Made by a program: the position numbers and the translations under genes
Notes under the pieces: generated by a model
The model's database searches: none
What the model was told of the DNA's origin: nothing
The model's input: only the letters and a program-made list of their open reading frames with translations
NCBI GenBank assembly: GCA_019358895.1
Contig: JAHHIG010000005.1
Location: 1-64,000, forward strand
Direction of reading: 5' to 3'
Length of the DNA: 64,000 nucleotides
From: Tildeniella nuda ZEHNDER 1965/U140
GTDB taxonomy: Bacteria > Cyanobacteriota > Cyanobacteriia > Leptolyngbyales > Leptolyngbyaceae
In this document: positions 55,781-64,000 of the stretch, piece by piece
Numbering within the stretch: the stretch's first letter is position 1
Layout: each line of letters opens with the position of its first letter

Positions 55781-56659
55781 AGGTGAAGCGGCTTAAAGAA
55801 GCAATCCTAAGCCTACCATTGCGTTCTGCCAATCTTGCCACAGCGACTCAGCATCCCACGTTGGTCAACAGTGCTTTTGCAAAACACTAAGAGCCTCGAT
55901 CCTGGAAGTGTTTCTACCCTGTGCAATGTGCCCAAACCAGAGCGCTTCAATGCGTTTTTGCGTTTTTATAAAGACTAAGCTTGAGCCATTAGAAGACCAT
56001 TGGACAACTGCGTCATCTCATGGCACCACTGACTGAGAACGCTTCAGGCAGACGGTTTAAGCTGATCGCTGCAACTGAATCGATCGCTCTATCAAAGGAC
56101 AGTGGCAGAGTCATACCCTTTAAAATCAGAAAGAGCACCGACGACTGACCGTGTTTCGTCTCGGTGCTCTTGCTGGTTCGCTCCTCACACAAATAGAATA
56201 TAGCTGACTGTGGGTGCTTTGTCTATCCATTTACTGATCAGAAAAACCTATAGCAAGCGGTTTGATCTTGAAGAGGTTTGGTAGCGCTTTCTGATATGAC
56301 CTTTAGAGGCTGCTTGAAAAGTCGGTTGAGCCGTAATCAAGCTGACTCAGTAGAAGCTAGACCGGGTAAACCTACGCTTTAGTCGCACGTGGAGCAAGCC
56401 GATCGATGAAAGCTTTCTCCACCAGCCAAGTTGCAAATTTGGAGTTTTTGGGTGACGTGTTGATGGCAGAATGCGGACGATCGCATTGGGAGTTTTAAGT
56501 GTGCGCTCATGCGGTCGCCCTGGTTGATGGTGTATCTTAACGAAGATGTCTATTGGGCGTTGAGCCTAAAGCGTTGAGCGGTAAGAAGCCAGCCCGATTC
56601 ATGCAGTAGGGGCATTGAAGGGACGGGAGTTGAAACAGGACGGGGTTAAAACGACTGGC
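55781..56659. other. Gene-poor region upstream of the GT-C-like gene
   Basis: About 880 bases with no supportable gene on either strand. A perfect 11-bp inverted repeat (56131-56141 AAGAGCACCGA with 56161-56171) could form a long hairpin but has no T-run after it. The downstream CTCCTCACAC resembles a Yfr1 core motif, considered and rejected elsewhere. The final 60 bases hold the leader of the next gene. Confidence 0.5.
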
Positions 56660-58516
56660 ATGAAATGCATCTCCTCACGCTTTTGGCTTGCACTTAGCCT
56701 GGTTTTTGCTTTTGGCTACAGCGTAATCTGGCTAAAGGTCGCTTTTGCTGGCAACTATATTGTGCAAACGGATGCCAGCATGTATGTGTTTTGGATGCAG
56801 CGGTTTGTTGATCCAACGTTGCTGCCCAATGATTTAAATGTGGCGTATCACGAGTCGATCTCGCCCGTTGGCTACACGGCTCTCTTTAAAAGCATCGCCA
56901 GCTTGGGTGTGTCGCCGCTGTTGTTCAACAAGCTGTTGCCTGTGGCGTTGACTCTAGCGACAACGGTTTACTGTTTTGGCTTTTGTCTGCAACTGTTGCC
57001 GTTACCAGCGGTGGCGTTTGTTTCGACGCTGCTGTTTAACCAGCATTTGTGGCTGACGGATGACGTGAATTCGGCAACGCCACGATCGTTCGTCTATCCG
57101 TTCTTTTTTGCGTTTCTCTATTATTTGAATCGCGGCGCAAATGTAGGGATAGAGCATCTAACTTTTGCAGCTAAGTCTCTCAGCCCTCACCCTAAATCCC
57201 TCTCCCCAAGGAGAGGGACTTTGAGTCTGGCTCCCTTCTCCCTGGGGAGAAGGGCTGGGGAGAAGGGACAGCAAGCCATTACCAAGGTTACAAACCCGTG
57301 GCTTGATGATGTGTTGGCGATCGTGGCGATCGGGCTGATTGGGTTGTTTTACCCGACGATGATGTTTGTGGCGGTGGGAGTGTTAGCGGTGCGGCTGGTG
57401 GGATGGTCGAAAGGGCATCTGCGGCTGTCGCAACAGCGGCGCGATTATCGGTTGCTGGCGGCTGGAGTGGTAGTCGCTGGGGTTGTGCTGATCCCTTATG
57501 GCTTGCTGAGTCAGGCTGCATTTGGTCCGCTGGTGAGCCTCGCACAGGCAAGAGCCATGCCCGAATTTCTCGCGCCGAATGGACGGATTTCTTTTTTCGA
57601 CGATCGCGATCCGCTGGGCTTTTGGTTTGATGGCATTCACAGCGGACTCGGCATATCGTTAAACCCGGTGATTGTGAGTGTGGGGTTGCTGTTGCCGTTC
57701 TTGTGGTTGTTTCCTCGTCGGTTTCCCTTAATCAAGCAGTGCCGCCCGGAGGTTGTGTTACTACCGCAGATGCTGGTTGCTGCGATCGGTCTGTTTTTGG
57801 CGGCTCATGCGTTGCTGTTTCGCTTGTTTCTGCCCAGTCGCTATACTGTGCATACGCTGCGGATAGTGGTGGCGATCGCGGGAGGATTAGCGTTATGCAT
57901 CCTGATTGATGCGGCGGCACGGGCATATCGGACGCGTTGGCAACGCAAAAACGTGCGGTATGTTGCGTGGGGTGCAGCCGTTTTAGTGGCGATTCTCCTG
58001 GTTTTTTATCCACAGATTTTTTGGGCAAAACATTTTACCAAAGCGGGACTGGTGGTAGGAAAGGTGCCCGCACTGTATGAGTTTTTGCAGCAGCAGCCAA
58101 AGGATAGTCTGATTGCCACACTGTCGATCGAGGCGGATCGACTCTCTGTCTTTGCACAGCGATCGGTGTTGGTTTCTCCCAAGTACGCCATTCCCTATCA
58201 TCCGGCTTACTACAATCAAATACGCCAGCGCGCGATCGACTTGATTCGTGCCCACTACAGTCTGGATGCCGCAGCGGTGCAAGCGTTTGTGCAGACGTAT
58301 GGCGTTGACTTCTGGTTGGTAGAGCGAACAGCGTTTACGCCCGCTTATTTGGAGAATCGCTGGCTGAAACTCTTTGAGCCAGCAAATGCCGAAGCGCGAT
58401 CGCATTTAGCGACGGCAAAGACTCCGGTGTTAGCGCAAGCGATGGAGCGCTGTAGGGTCTTCGAGACTGCGGATTTTGTTGTTTTGCAAGCGGATTGCAT
58501 TGGTCGAGAAACTTGA
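56660..58516 (+). CDS. Polytopic GT-C-like membrane protein with an in-frame palindromic repeat
   Basis: A 618-residue integral membrane protein with about ten to twelve hydrophobic helices (first at about residues 6-28, last about 430-450) and a soluble C-terminal region (about 460-618). The layout, with an Asp-containing first extracytoplasmic loop (TDASMYVFWMQRFVDPTLL), resembles GT-C glycosyltransferases or related uncharacterised proteins, but no family is certain. Residues about 171-202 are encoded by a CCCTCTCC/GGAGAGGG and CCCTTCTCCC/GGGAGAAGGG palindromic repeat matching the intergenic element at 53433-53578. It lies in a predicted loop between helices. The TTG at 56615 is the longest start. 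The ATG at 56660 is more usual. A second such gene follows. Confidence 0.75.
   Translation: MKCISSRFWLALSLVFAFGYSVIWLKVAFAGNYIVQTDASMYVFWMQRFVDPTLLPNDLNVAYHESISPVGYTALFKSIASLGVSPLLFNKLLPVALTLATTVYCFGFCLQLLPLPAVAFVSTLLFNQHLWLTDDVNSATPRSFVYPFFFAFLYYLNRGANVGIEHLTFAAKSLSPHPKSLSPRRGTLSLAPFSLGRRAGEKGQQAITKVTNPWLDDVLAIVAIGLIGLFYPTMMFVAVGVLAVRLVGWSKGHLRLSQQRRDYRLLAAGVVVAGVVLIPYGLLSQAAFGPLVSLAQARAMPEFLAPNGRISFFDDRDPLGFWFDGIHSGLGISLNPVIVSVGLLLPFLWLFPRRFPLIKQCRPEVVLLPQMLVAAIGLFLAAHALLFRLFLPSRYTVHTLRIVVAIAGGLALCILIDAAARAYRTRWQRKNVRYVAWGAAVLVAILLVFYPQIFWAKHFTKAGLVVGKVPALYEFLQQQPKDSLIATLSIEADRLSVFAQRSVLVSPKYAIPYHPAYYNQIRQRAIDLIRAHYSLDAAAVQAFVQTYGVDFWLVERTAFTPAYLENRWLKLFEPANAEARSHLATAKTPVLAQAMERCRVFETADFVVLQADCIGRET
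57182..57263. repeat. In-frame copy of the palindromic element
   Basis: AGCCCTCACCCTAAATCCCT starts the copy. Hairpins CCCTCTCC/GGAGAGGG (57198-57217) and CCCTTCTCCC/GGGAGAAGGG (57233-57254) follow, the second identical to the one at 53524-53545. It encodes about 27 residues of a Ser/Pro/Arg-rich loop in a membrane protein. Confidence 0.8.
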
Positions 58517-58671
58517 TAGCTTGATGCAGAAGCCGTTTGTCTGTAGGGACGGTCAACCTAGACCCTGTAATGTTTAGAAGCTAGACCCATTTAAACGGTT
58601 GATGCGACACATCCTGTAGTAGAGTTCAGCCTGTTGCAAAAGCGTTTGAAAACGATAGCGATCACGTTTAA

Positions 58672-60336
58672 GTGCGAGGGATGAGTTCTGGAATGCGTTT
58701 ACCAATAGTGATGAAGCGATCGAACGCGTTTGGTCTGCGGCAGTTTGCCAGGCAGCCAGTAATGGTGGTGGCAATGCTGTTTGCTGCTGGTTGCTTACTG
58801 TTGCTGCTGTATCGTCACTACAGTCTCTATAGCTCTTATGATCAGGGGATTTTTAACCAAGTTTTCTGGAACAGTTTGCATGGCAGGCTGTTTGAAAGCT
58901 CGTTATCATCGGCGCTATCGGCTGATGTGATCCATCAGGGCGCGATGCCGCTGATCACTTACCGCCATTTAGGGCAGCACTTTAATCCGATTTTTTTGCT
59001 CTGGCTGCCCGTTTACGCGCTGTTTCCGTTTCCTGCAACCCTGAGCGTTTTACAGGTGTTGTTGGTGGCTGCGGCTGGATTAGTCCTGTATGCGTTGGCG
59101 CGACAGTCATTAGCACCAGCGCTCTCGGTGGCGATCGCTATTAGCTTTTACGGTGCGAATGCGGTAGTAGGTCCCACGTTGGGCAATTTTCACGACTACA
59201 ATCCGCTACCGTTGTTGCTTTTTAGCCTCTTTTTGGCACTGGAAAAGCGATGGTGGGTGCTGTTTTGGGTGACGGCGATCCTCGTTTTGAGTGTGCGAGA
59301 AGATGCAGGTGTCACGCTGCTGAGCGTGGGCGCGTATCTGGTGATCCGTCGTCGTCAGTGGCGTGTAGGAGTCGCGCTGTTTGCGATCGCGGTCGCGTAC
59401 ATTCTGCTGCTGACGAATGTGGTGATGCCCATGTTTTCATCTGATGTGTCGCAGCGCCTGATTGTCGAGCGGTTTGGGCAGTATACAGGCGGGAAGGCAG
59501 CGTCACCTGTCGAGGCGATCGGGGCAATTTTGTCGCAGCCCGGTCAAATTCTGGCAGAGATTTTTTCGCGCTTTCCCAAGAAATTGGGTTATTTGGTTCA
59601 ACACTGGCTGCCGCTGGCGTTTGTGCCTGCCATTGCTGCGGATGCCTGGGTTTTGGCAGCGTTTCCCTTCTTAGAATTACTGCTCATGCGGGGGGAGACA
59701 CCGCTATCGATCAACATTCGCTATGCCACGCTGGCAGTACCAGGCTTATTTTACGGGGCAATTCTCTGGTGGTCTCAGCATCCCAACGCCTTTCAACCTA
59801 GAATGCGTCGCATTTGGGCGTTTTGTCTGGCGCTCTCGCTTCTATTCACTGTTGCTTCCAATCCCAACCGATCGCTGTCGTTTCTGATTCCCGATTCCAT
59901 TCGCCCGTGGGTCTACGTATCGCCCCTACAGCAGCTACAACACGCCCCACAGGCACGTACTGTCATCGCCCAAATTCCACCTCAAGCGAGTGTGGCTGCA
60001 ACGACGTATTTGATTCCGTCTTTATCGAGTCGGCAGGCGATCGTCCGGTTTCCAGAATCCATTCAGTTTCGTAACGAGGCGCAGCAGCCTGAAAAGGTGG
60101 CTTATATCGTGGCTGACCTGTGGCAATTTCAGCAGTATCAGCCAGCCTTTAAGCTCGAACGCAATTTGCTGCAACGCAGCCTGCAACTCATCAATCCACT
60201 CCTACAGACGCAAGAATACGGCATTCAGGCGTTTCAAGATGGTGTGGTGCTGTTGCAACGCAATCTCAAAACCGAGCCTGCTCTTGCCGCTCAATGGCAA
60301 ATGTTCACACAGCAAAATCTCACTCCCACGCCGTGA
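58672..60336 (+). CDS. DUF2079 multi-pass membrane protein
   Basis: A 554-residue integral membrane protein matching what I know of DUF2079: the signature YSSYDQGIFNQVFWNSLHGR in the first extracytoplasmic loop, then TYRHLGQHFNPIFLLWLPVYALFP and NFHDYNPLPLLLFSLFLALEKR. About ten transmembrane helices are present, and a soluble region covers the last about 130 residues. Such proteins have a GT-C-like glycosyltransferase topology but no proven activity. It follows the previous membrane gene by 155 bp on the same strand, so they may be co-expressed. Start could be GTG 58672 or ATG at 58681, 58693 or 58711. Confidence 0.85.
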   Translation: MRGMSSGMRLPIVMKRSNAFGLRQFARQPVMVVAMLFAAGCLLLLLYRHYSLYSSYDQGIFNQVFWNSLHGRLFESSLSSALSADVIHQGAMPLITYRHLGQHFNPIFLLWLPVYALFPFPATLSVLQVLLVAAAGLVLYALARQSLAPALSVAIAISFYGANAVVGPTLGNFHDYNPLPLLLFSLFLALEKRWWVLFWVTAILVLSVREDAGVTLLSVGAYLVIRRRQWRVGVALFAIAVAYILLLTNVVMPMFSSDVSQRLIVERFGQYTGGKAASPVEAIGAILSQPGQILAEIFSRFPKKLGYLVQHWLPLAFVPAIAADAWVLAAFPFLELLLMRGETPLSINIRYATLAVPGLFYGAILWWSQHPNAFQPRMRRIWAFCLALSLLFTVASNPNRSLSFLIPDSIRPWVYVSPLQQLQHAPQARTVIAQIPPQASVAATTYLIPSLSSRQAIVRFPESIQFRNEAQQPEKVAYIVADLWQFQQYQPAFKLERNLLQRSLQLINPLLQTQEYGIQAFQDGVVLLQRNLKTEPALAAQWQMFTQQNLTPTP

Positions 60337-60349
60337 ACAGAGCCTACAC

Positions 60350-60428
60350 AGAAACCCGGTTTTTGATGAGCAGATGTCGTCAAGCATTCAGATAAGGTCA
60401 GAAACCGGGTTTCTCACTCCCTTTTTTT
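60350..60428. terminator. Inverted repeat and T-run after the DUF2079 gene
   Basis: AGAAACCCGG (60350-60359) pairs with CCGGGTTTCT (60405-60414) across 45 bases, and seven T residues follow at 60422-60428. It lies between two convergent genes, so it may serve both. The arms match the AGAAACCC core of the palindrome at 24116-24139. Confidence 0.45.
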
Positions 60429-60450
60429 ACCCTGTTTTATCCTTTAGCCT

Positions 60451-61356
60451 TCATCCTTTATCCTTTCCCCTCCACTCCTTCGCCACCAGGTCAATGCCAT
60501 AAAACCGCTGCCAGAAGCGATCGACCATCCAGGTTGGCAGCACCCGTCGCATCATAAACAGCAGAAAATCACCGCCTGTTGCCGCGACGTAGCGAGGACG
60601 AGGACGATCGGCCGCGATCGCTTTGATGATGACATGGGCAACCTGTTCCGAAGTCCAGGCGTTGCTGCTAGTTTGTTGCTCTAGCTGCGCCAATTTTTTG
60701 AATGCGGCACTGTAAGGGGTGGTTTCTGGATCAGCGATCGCCTGCTTGGCGTGTGTACCTGCAACGCCGATGAAATCAGTGCTAACGGGACCGGGTTCAA
60801 CAACGCTGACCTGGATATTGAACGGTTCTAATTCCATCCGCAGAGCATCACTAACGGCTTCGAGCGCAAATTTAGAAGCACTGTAGAGTCCGCCGATCGG
60901 AAACGCTAATCGACCGCCAATCGAACTCACGTTGATGATCCGTCCACCACCGCGATCGCGCATATGGGGAATCACTGCCTGCGTGAGTGCCAGCGGTCCT
61001 AACAGGTTCACCGCAAACTGACGGTGACAGGCATCGATGGGCACCAACTCCAACGGTCCCATTTGCCCGTAACCTGCGTTGTTCACCAGAACATCGATCT
61101 GTCCGAAGTGGTGCAGCGTTTTGGCAGCAAGGGCGATCGCCTGATCCGGTTGTGCCAGATCGGTCGCAACGGTGAGCACCTCGGCACCAACATCCCGGCA
61201 GTGAGCGGCAACAGCCTCTAGCTTTGCTTCATTACGTGCCGCCAAAACTAATCGAACGCCATGAAAACGCTCTGATAACACGCGTGCCAGTGCTGCACCG
61301 ATTCCAGCAGAGGCACCTGTGATGAGGACAACTTTGGCAGCGAGGGGATGGGACAT
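60451..61356 (-). CDS. Short-chain dehydrogenase/reductase
   Basis: A 301-residue classical SDR that uses NAD(P)H. The Rossmann loop VLITGASAGIGAALARVLSERF, NNAGYG, the catalytic Ser in INVSSIGGRLAFP, and YSASKFAL with catalytic Tyr and Lys are all present. The substrate cannot be assigned. The C-terminal 50 residues (MRRVLPTWMVDRFWQRFYGI) add hydrophobic helices sometimes seen in membrane-associated SDRs. Monocistronic, with its ATG preceded by a purine-rich repeat at 61357-61405. Confidence 0.93.
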   Translation of the reverse strand: MSHPLAAKVVLITGASAGIGAALARVLSERFHGVRLVLAARNEAKLEAVAAHCRDVGAEVLTVATDLAQPDQAIALAAKTLHHFGQIDVLVNNAGYGQMGPLELVPIDACHRQFAVNLLGPLALTQAVIPHMRDRGGGRIINVSSIGGRLAFPIGGLYSASKFALEAVSDALRMELEPFNIQVSVVEPGPVSTDFIGVAGTHAKQAIADPETTPYSAAFKKLAQLEQQTSSNAWTSEQVAHVIIKAIAADRPRPRYVAATGGDFLLFMMRRVLPTWMVDRFWQRFYGIDLVAKEWRGKDKG

Positions 61357-61737
61357 GAGGGGGAGGGGGTGGAGGAGTGAGGAGGTGGGGGGTGAGGGGG
61401 TGGAGCAAAATTTTACTTTGCGATCGCGGGACTCCTTTTAGCGGTCGATCGCGTTCGCTTACAACAGTTTGCAGCTAAATGAAGTACACATCGCAGTCTG
61501 AAAGCAATCGTTGTAACCTTCTTTCAAAGTCACTGACTACTGATTGACTCCTGCTTCGCTTCGGTAACTGGTAATTTTCACTGCTGACCGCTGACTGCTG
61601 ACTGCTGATTGCTTGTTTCCAGATCCAAACACCCATACTTCTCTCCTGTACCAATTTACCCACTCCGTTGAACCTTTTGGTGCAGCACACTGTCTTATAC
61701 CCATAGAACGGCAAAATGGAGGCAGTGAGTTTTCCGG
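61357..61737. other. Intergenic region with GGGGGTG and CTGACTG repeats
   Basis: The first part (61357-61405) is a GGGGGAGGGGGTGGAGGAGT-type run next to the SDR start. 61575-61615 carries TGACCGCTGACTGCTGACTG, the same heptamer family as inside the CCA gene. The rest shows the ECF sigma-factor leader. No gene was seen. Confidence 0.6.
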
Positions 61738-62316
61738 GTGTCAGTTGTGCCAACAGTGTCTAGCGATCGCCCACAGGGTGAATCCGATCACCACCTGGTG
61801 CAGCGGTGTCTTCAAGGAGACACTCAGTGCTTTCGCCAGCTTTATCGTCGGCATCAGCAGCGAGTCCGATCGATTCTCTATCAACTGTGCGATGCATCCA
61901 TGCTGGATGACCTAGTGCAAGAGGTGTTTCTACGTGCCTGGAAGGGTTTACCAAAGTTTCGCCAAACGGCTCAGTTCTCCACCTGGCTTTATCGCATTAC
62001 CTGGAATGTGGCATCTGATCAGCGACGGGCAGTCGCTCAAGGGCGATCGCGTCTTCAGGTGATCAGCAGCCAAACCGTGACTCAGCATGATGATCCTGGC
62101 GTGATGCACCTGCACTATCAGGATTTAGTCAAACGAGGACTGGCAACGCTGAGCTTCGACCACCGTACCATTTTGGTGCTGCATGACCTTGAGGAAGTGC
62201 CCCAAAGAGAAGTCGCTGAGCTGCTTGATATTCCAGTTGGTACGGTTAAGTCTCGCCTGTTCCACGCCCGCGCTGCGATGCGTCAATTTCTCCAGAAGGA
62301 AGGAGTCCAATTATGA
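61738..62316 (+). CDS. ECF-family RNA polymerase sigma factor
   Basis: A 192-residue alternative sigma factor of the extracytoplasmic function type. Region 2 (about 40-100) has LYRRHQQRVRSILYQLCD, LDDLVQEVFLRAWKGLPKFR and FSTWLYRITWNVASDQRR. Region 4 (about 130-185) has SFDHRTILVLHDLEEVPQRE and the helix-turn-helix AELLDIPVGTVKSRLFHARA. The start is GTG at 61738. It overlaps the next gene by ATGA (62313-62316), which encodes a probable anti-sigma factor. It may direct transcription of envelope-stress genes, as the following Spy-like gene suggests, but that is inferred. Confidence 0.95.
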   Translation: MSVVPTVSSDRPQGESDHHLVQRCLQGDTQCFRQLYRRHQQRVRSILYQLCDASMLDDLVQEVFLRAWKGLPKFRQTAQFSTWLYRITWNVASDQRRAVAQGRSRLQVISSQTVTQHDDPGVMHLHYQDLVKRGLATLSFDHRTILVLHDLEEVPQREVAELLDIPVGTVKSRLFHARAAMRQFLQKEGVQL

Positions 62317-62690
62317 GTCAATTTCCAAACGACGACCACGAGTTGGTCGATTTCTTGAAGCAACATCGTCCTCAGATACCTCCGGCTGATTCTGCTTTAG
62401 AGACGCAGCTTTTGGCGGCGATCGAGGCATTGCCGCCGCAGGATGAACTGGCACGGTTTCGGCGATCGCACCCGCGAACCAAACGATCGATCGCCTGGTT
62501 GGTGCCGCCAACATTAGCAGCAGGGTTACTGGCAAGTGTGGTTGGCTACCGTTCATTGATGCCAGCGAAACCCAGCGCTGCCGAACTTGCTAACTTACAG
62601 GCATTCATCGAAAGCAACTGGCAAGGCACCCTCAGTAGCGGCGCTACCGATGAAGATGTACCGCTGTTTAACGATGGCACGACTAATTGA
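62313..62690 (+). CDS. Probable single-pass anti-sigma factor
   Basis: A 125-residue membrane protein with a cytoplasmic N-terminus (about 1-65), one transmembrane helix (about 68-88, IAWLVPPTLAAGLLASVVGY) and a short extracytoplasmic tail. There is no clear zinc-binding HxxxCxxC motif, so the anti-sigma role rests on gene order, topology and the translational overlap with the ECF gene. I recognise no specific family. It may be the transducer that releases the sigma factor. Confidence 0.7.
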   Translation: MSQFPNDDHELVDFLKQHRPQIPPADSALETQLLAAIEALPPQDELARFRRSHPRTKRSIAWLVPPTLAAGLLASVVGYRSLMPAKPSAAELANLQAFIESNWQGTLSSGATDEDVPLFNDGTTN

Positions 62691-62795
62691 CGTTGTTCGT
62701 TGTTAAGCGCCTAGCAGCCGTTAGTTCGTTCAACCTCGAATGCGCTCCTGCCCTCTTCGCTTCTCATTCTCTCTCTCTTCCAAGGAAGTGTTCTC

Positions 62796-63326
62796 ATGTC
62801 TCCCCGTCGTCTTTCTATCCTTGCGGCTGTTCTTGTTGCTCTTGGGGGCGCTGTGGCGATCGCCAACCCTGCTTCACTACGGTTCCAGCCACTGGCTCAA
62901 ACGCCAGCGACTTCTCCTAGCCCAACCGGATCAGCAATGCCCGACAGCCCTAAAGAAATGGGCTGGCTCAAGGAGCTAAACCTCAGTGCTGACCAGCTAC
63001 AAAAAATGCGCGTCATTCGCAGTCAGTATAAGGACAAAATTAGTCAGGGTCGGCACGCTGTTCGTAAGTCCAGGCAGGAATTGCAGGCACTGATGGGTGG
63101 AGACGCATCGGAGGCACAGATTCGGGAAAAATACAATCAGGTTAAAACGCTCAAGCAGCAAGTGGCTGATGCTCAGTTTGAAAGTATGTTGGCAACGCGG
63201 AACGTACTGAACGCTGACCAGCGACGGACGTTTGCAAGCCAGATGCAGAAGCAACGACAAAATGGTGGCGATCGACCACGCGAGTGGCGAGAACGAGGAG
63301 AACGCAAGCAGCCAGGTCAAATCTAA
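62796..63326 (+). CDS. Spy/CpxP-like periplasmic protein
   Basis: A 176-residue exported protein with a Sec signal peptide (about 1-24, SILAAVLVALGGAVAIANPAS), a Pro/Thr-rich linker and a four-helix region carrying two LTxxQ-like motifs (LNLSADQLQKM, VLNADQRRTF) of the Spy/CpxP family. It ends in a basic tail. Such proteins are periplasmic chaperones or stress sensors. It follows the ECF sigma and anti-sigma genes on the same strand with a 105-bp gap, so it may be a target or partner of that sigma factor. A start at 62796 is well supported by the preceding AAGGAAG. Confidence 0.82.
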   Translation: MSPRRLSILAAVLVALGGAVAIANPASLRFQPLAQTPATSPSPTGSAMPDSPKEMGWLKELNLSADQLQKMRVIRSQYKDKISQGRHAVRKSRQELQALMGGDASEAQIREKYNQVKTLKQQVADAQFESMLATRNVLNADQRRTFASQMQKQRQNGGDRPREWRERGERKQPGQI

Positions 63327-63400
63327 GGCTCTGGGTTGCGGTTAAGCAGGACGATCGTCTGACCAGAATGCAGGTCTATTGTTCTATCGCTACTTTTACC

Positions 63401-64000
63401 ATGCGCCTCAAACCAACTGTCTGGAGAATAACCGCGTTGCTTTGGCTTGGAGTAGTGCCTTGGGGTTCGCTTGGTAGCCTCGCAACTGCTGCTACACCCG
63501 CTGATCCCAAAATTTTGCACGTGCTCAATCGCTTGAGCTTTGGTTCCCGTCCAGGTGACGTGCAAAGGGTGGAGCAGATGGGAGTCGATCGCTACATTCA
63601 GCAGCAGCTATTGCCCTCTTCCATCCCCGAACCGTCGTCTTTAACCAATCAGCTTGCTCAATTAGATACCCTCAATTTGATGCCACCAGTTTTGCTGTCA
63701 CAGTATCAGCCTGGTAACGCGCAAAAACTAACGCCAGAGGAACGAAAGGCACTACGCCAAAGAACTAGAGCCGTGATGCAGCAGGCAATTCAAGCACGCC
63801 TACTGCGGGCAACCGAAAGTCCACGTCAGCTCGAAGAAGTGATGGTGGATTTTTGGTAAAGTCCAGTCACTGCCCGACACATCAGCTACGAACTGGCACA
63901 GTACTTTGTCGCTGACAACCCACCAAAGTCTCTGGTCGATCGCCTGACCAAACACTATCTTGCCACCAATGGCAATATCCGCTCAGTACTAAAGACACTT
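63401..64000 (+). pseudogene. Broken DUF1800 gene with apparent internal deletion, incomplete at window end
   Basis: The frame starts at an ATG with a signal peptide (about residues 5-30) and shows the DUF1800 N-terminus (KILHVLNRLSFGSRPGDVQR, ERKALRQRTRAVMQQAIQAR, then EEVMVDFW). An in-frame TAA follows at 63857-63859. Directly after it, in the same frame, is SPVTARHISYELAQYFVADN and PPKSLVDRL. In intact DUF1800 proteins that block lies roughly 200 residues further on. The gap and stop point to an internal deletion. DUF1800 proteins are exported and often paired with DUF1501. A start at 63368 is possible. The gene runs beyond the window. Confidence 0.8.

Noticed and set aside
56131..56210. 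Yfr1-like small RNA (an 11-bp stem, then CTCCTCACAC)
   Set aside because: The second hairpin and T-run expected after the CU-rich core are missing, and CTCCTCAC-like sequence is common in repeats here.

Overview
The window is chromosomal DNA from a cyanobacterium. It carries photosystem II psbZ, the NDH-1 operon ndhA-ndhI-ndhG-ndhE, a cyanobacterial GlcD-type glycolate dehydrogenase, several proteins of cyanobacterial families (DUF4278, DUF2256, DUF6887-like), a candidate glutamine riboswitch, and very many GCGATCGC/CGATCG (HIP1-type) octamers. No rRNA or tRNA gene, CRISPR array or transposase was seen. Genus cannot be fixed from the sequence alone.

Layout. 0-4.5 kb: ribH and psbZ (minus), then a multidomain DHH-CBS-CCA nucleotidyltransferase. 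4.6-9.6 kb: a signalling-flavoured plus-strand cluster of a kinase-fold protein that has lost catalytic residues, a small conserved protein, a UbiB/ABC1 atypical kinase and a PP2C phosphatase. 9.7-18.2 kb: MFS transporter, moaA, a DUF6887-like small protein, glcD, a Uma2 nuclease-like protein, miaA and gyrB. 18.3-20.3 kb: a CAP-domain secreted protein, a putative roadblock-like protein and a 1-Cys peroxiredoxin. 20.7-32.5 kb: a secretion locus made of a cytoplasmic parvulin, an HlyB-type ABC exporter with a catalytically dead C39 domain, and a 2737-residue adhesin-like protein with about 19 cadherin-like repeats. 32.7-37.3 kb: cysK, a glutamine-riboswitch-controlled DUF4278 gene, a SPOR-like exported protein and nnr. 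37.4-39.1 kb: an overlapping gene pair encoding a NUDIX ADP-ribose-pyrophosphatase-like enzyme and a membrane-anchored macro-domain protein. It is AT-richer, lacks full HIP1 octamers, and is the most likely undescribed two-gene system here. 39.5-44.3 kb: a Ser/Thr kinase with TPRs, an unknown protein and gltA. 44.8-48.6 kb: the ndh operon and nadK. 48.6-55.8 kb: isoaspartyl peptidase, DUF2256, a TrmJ-like methyltransferase, a class A serine hydrolase, obgE and folP. 56.6-61.4 kb: two polytopic GT-C-like membrane proteins and an SDR. 61.7-64 kb: an ECF sigma factor, its probable anti-sigma factor and a Spy/CpxP-like protein, then a broken DUF1800 gene running off the window.

A theme across the window is a set of low-complexity repeats built from GGGGAGT/ACTCCCC, GTCAGCA, AGGCAGA and a palindromic CCCTCTCCC...GGGAGAAGGG element. 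They occur between genes but also lie in frame inside at least five proteins (CCA enzyme, MFS transporter, MiaA, TrmJ-like methyltransferase, GT-C-like membrane protein), always at a domain boundary or loop. They appear to be tolerated coding insertions.

All function calls come from reading motifs and from recalled family knowledge. No database search was run.
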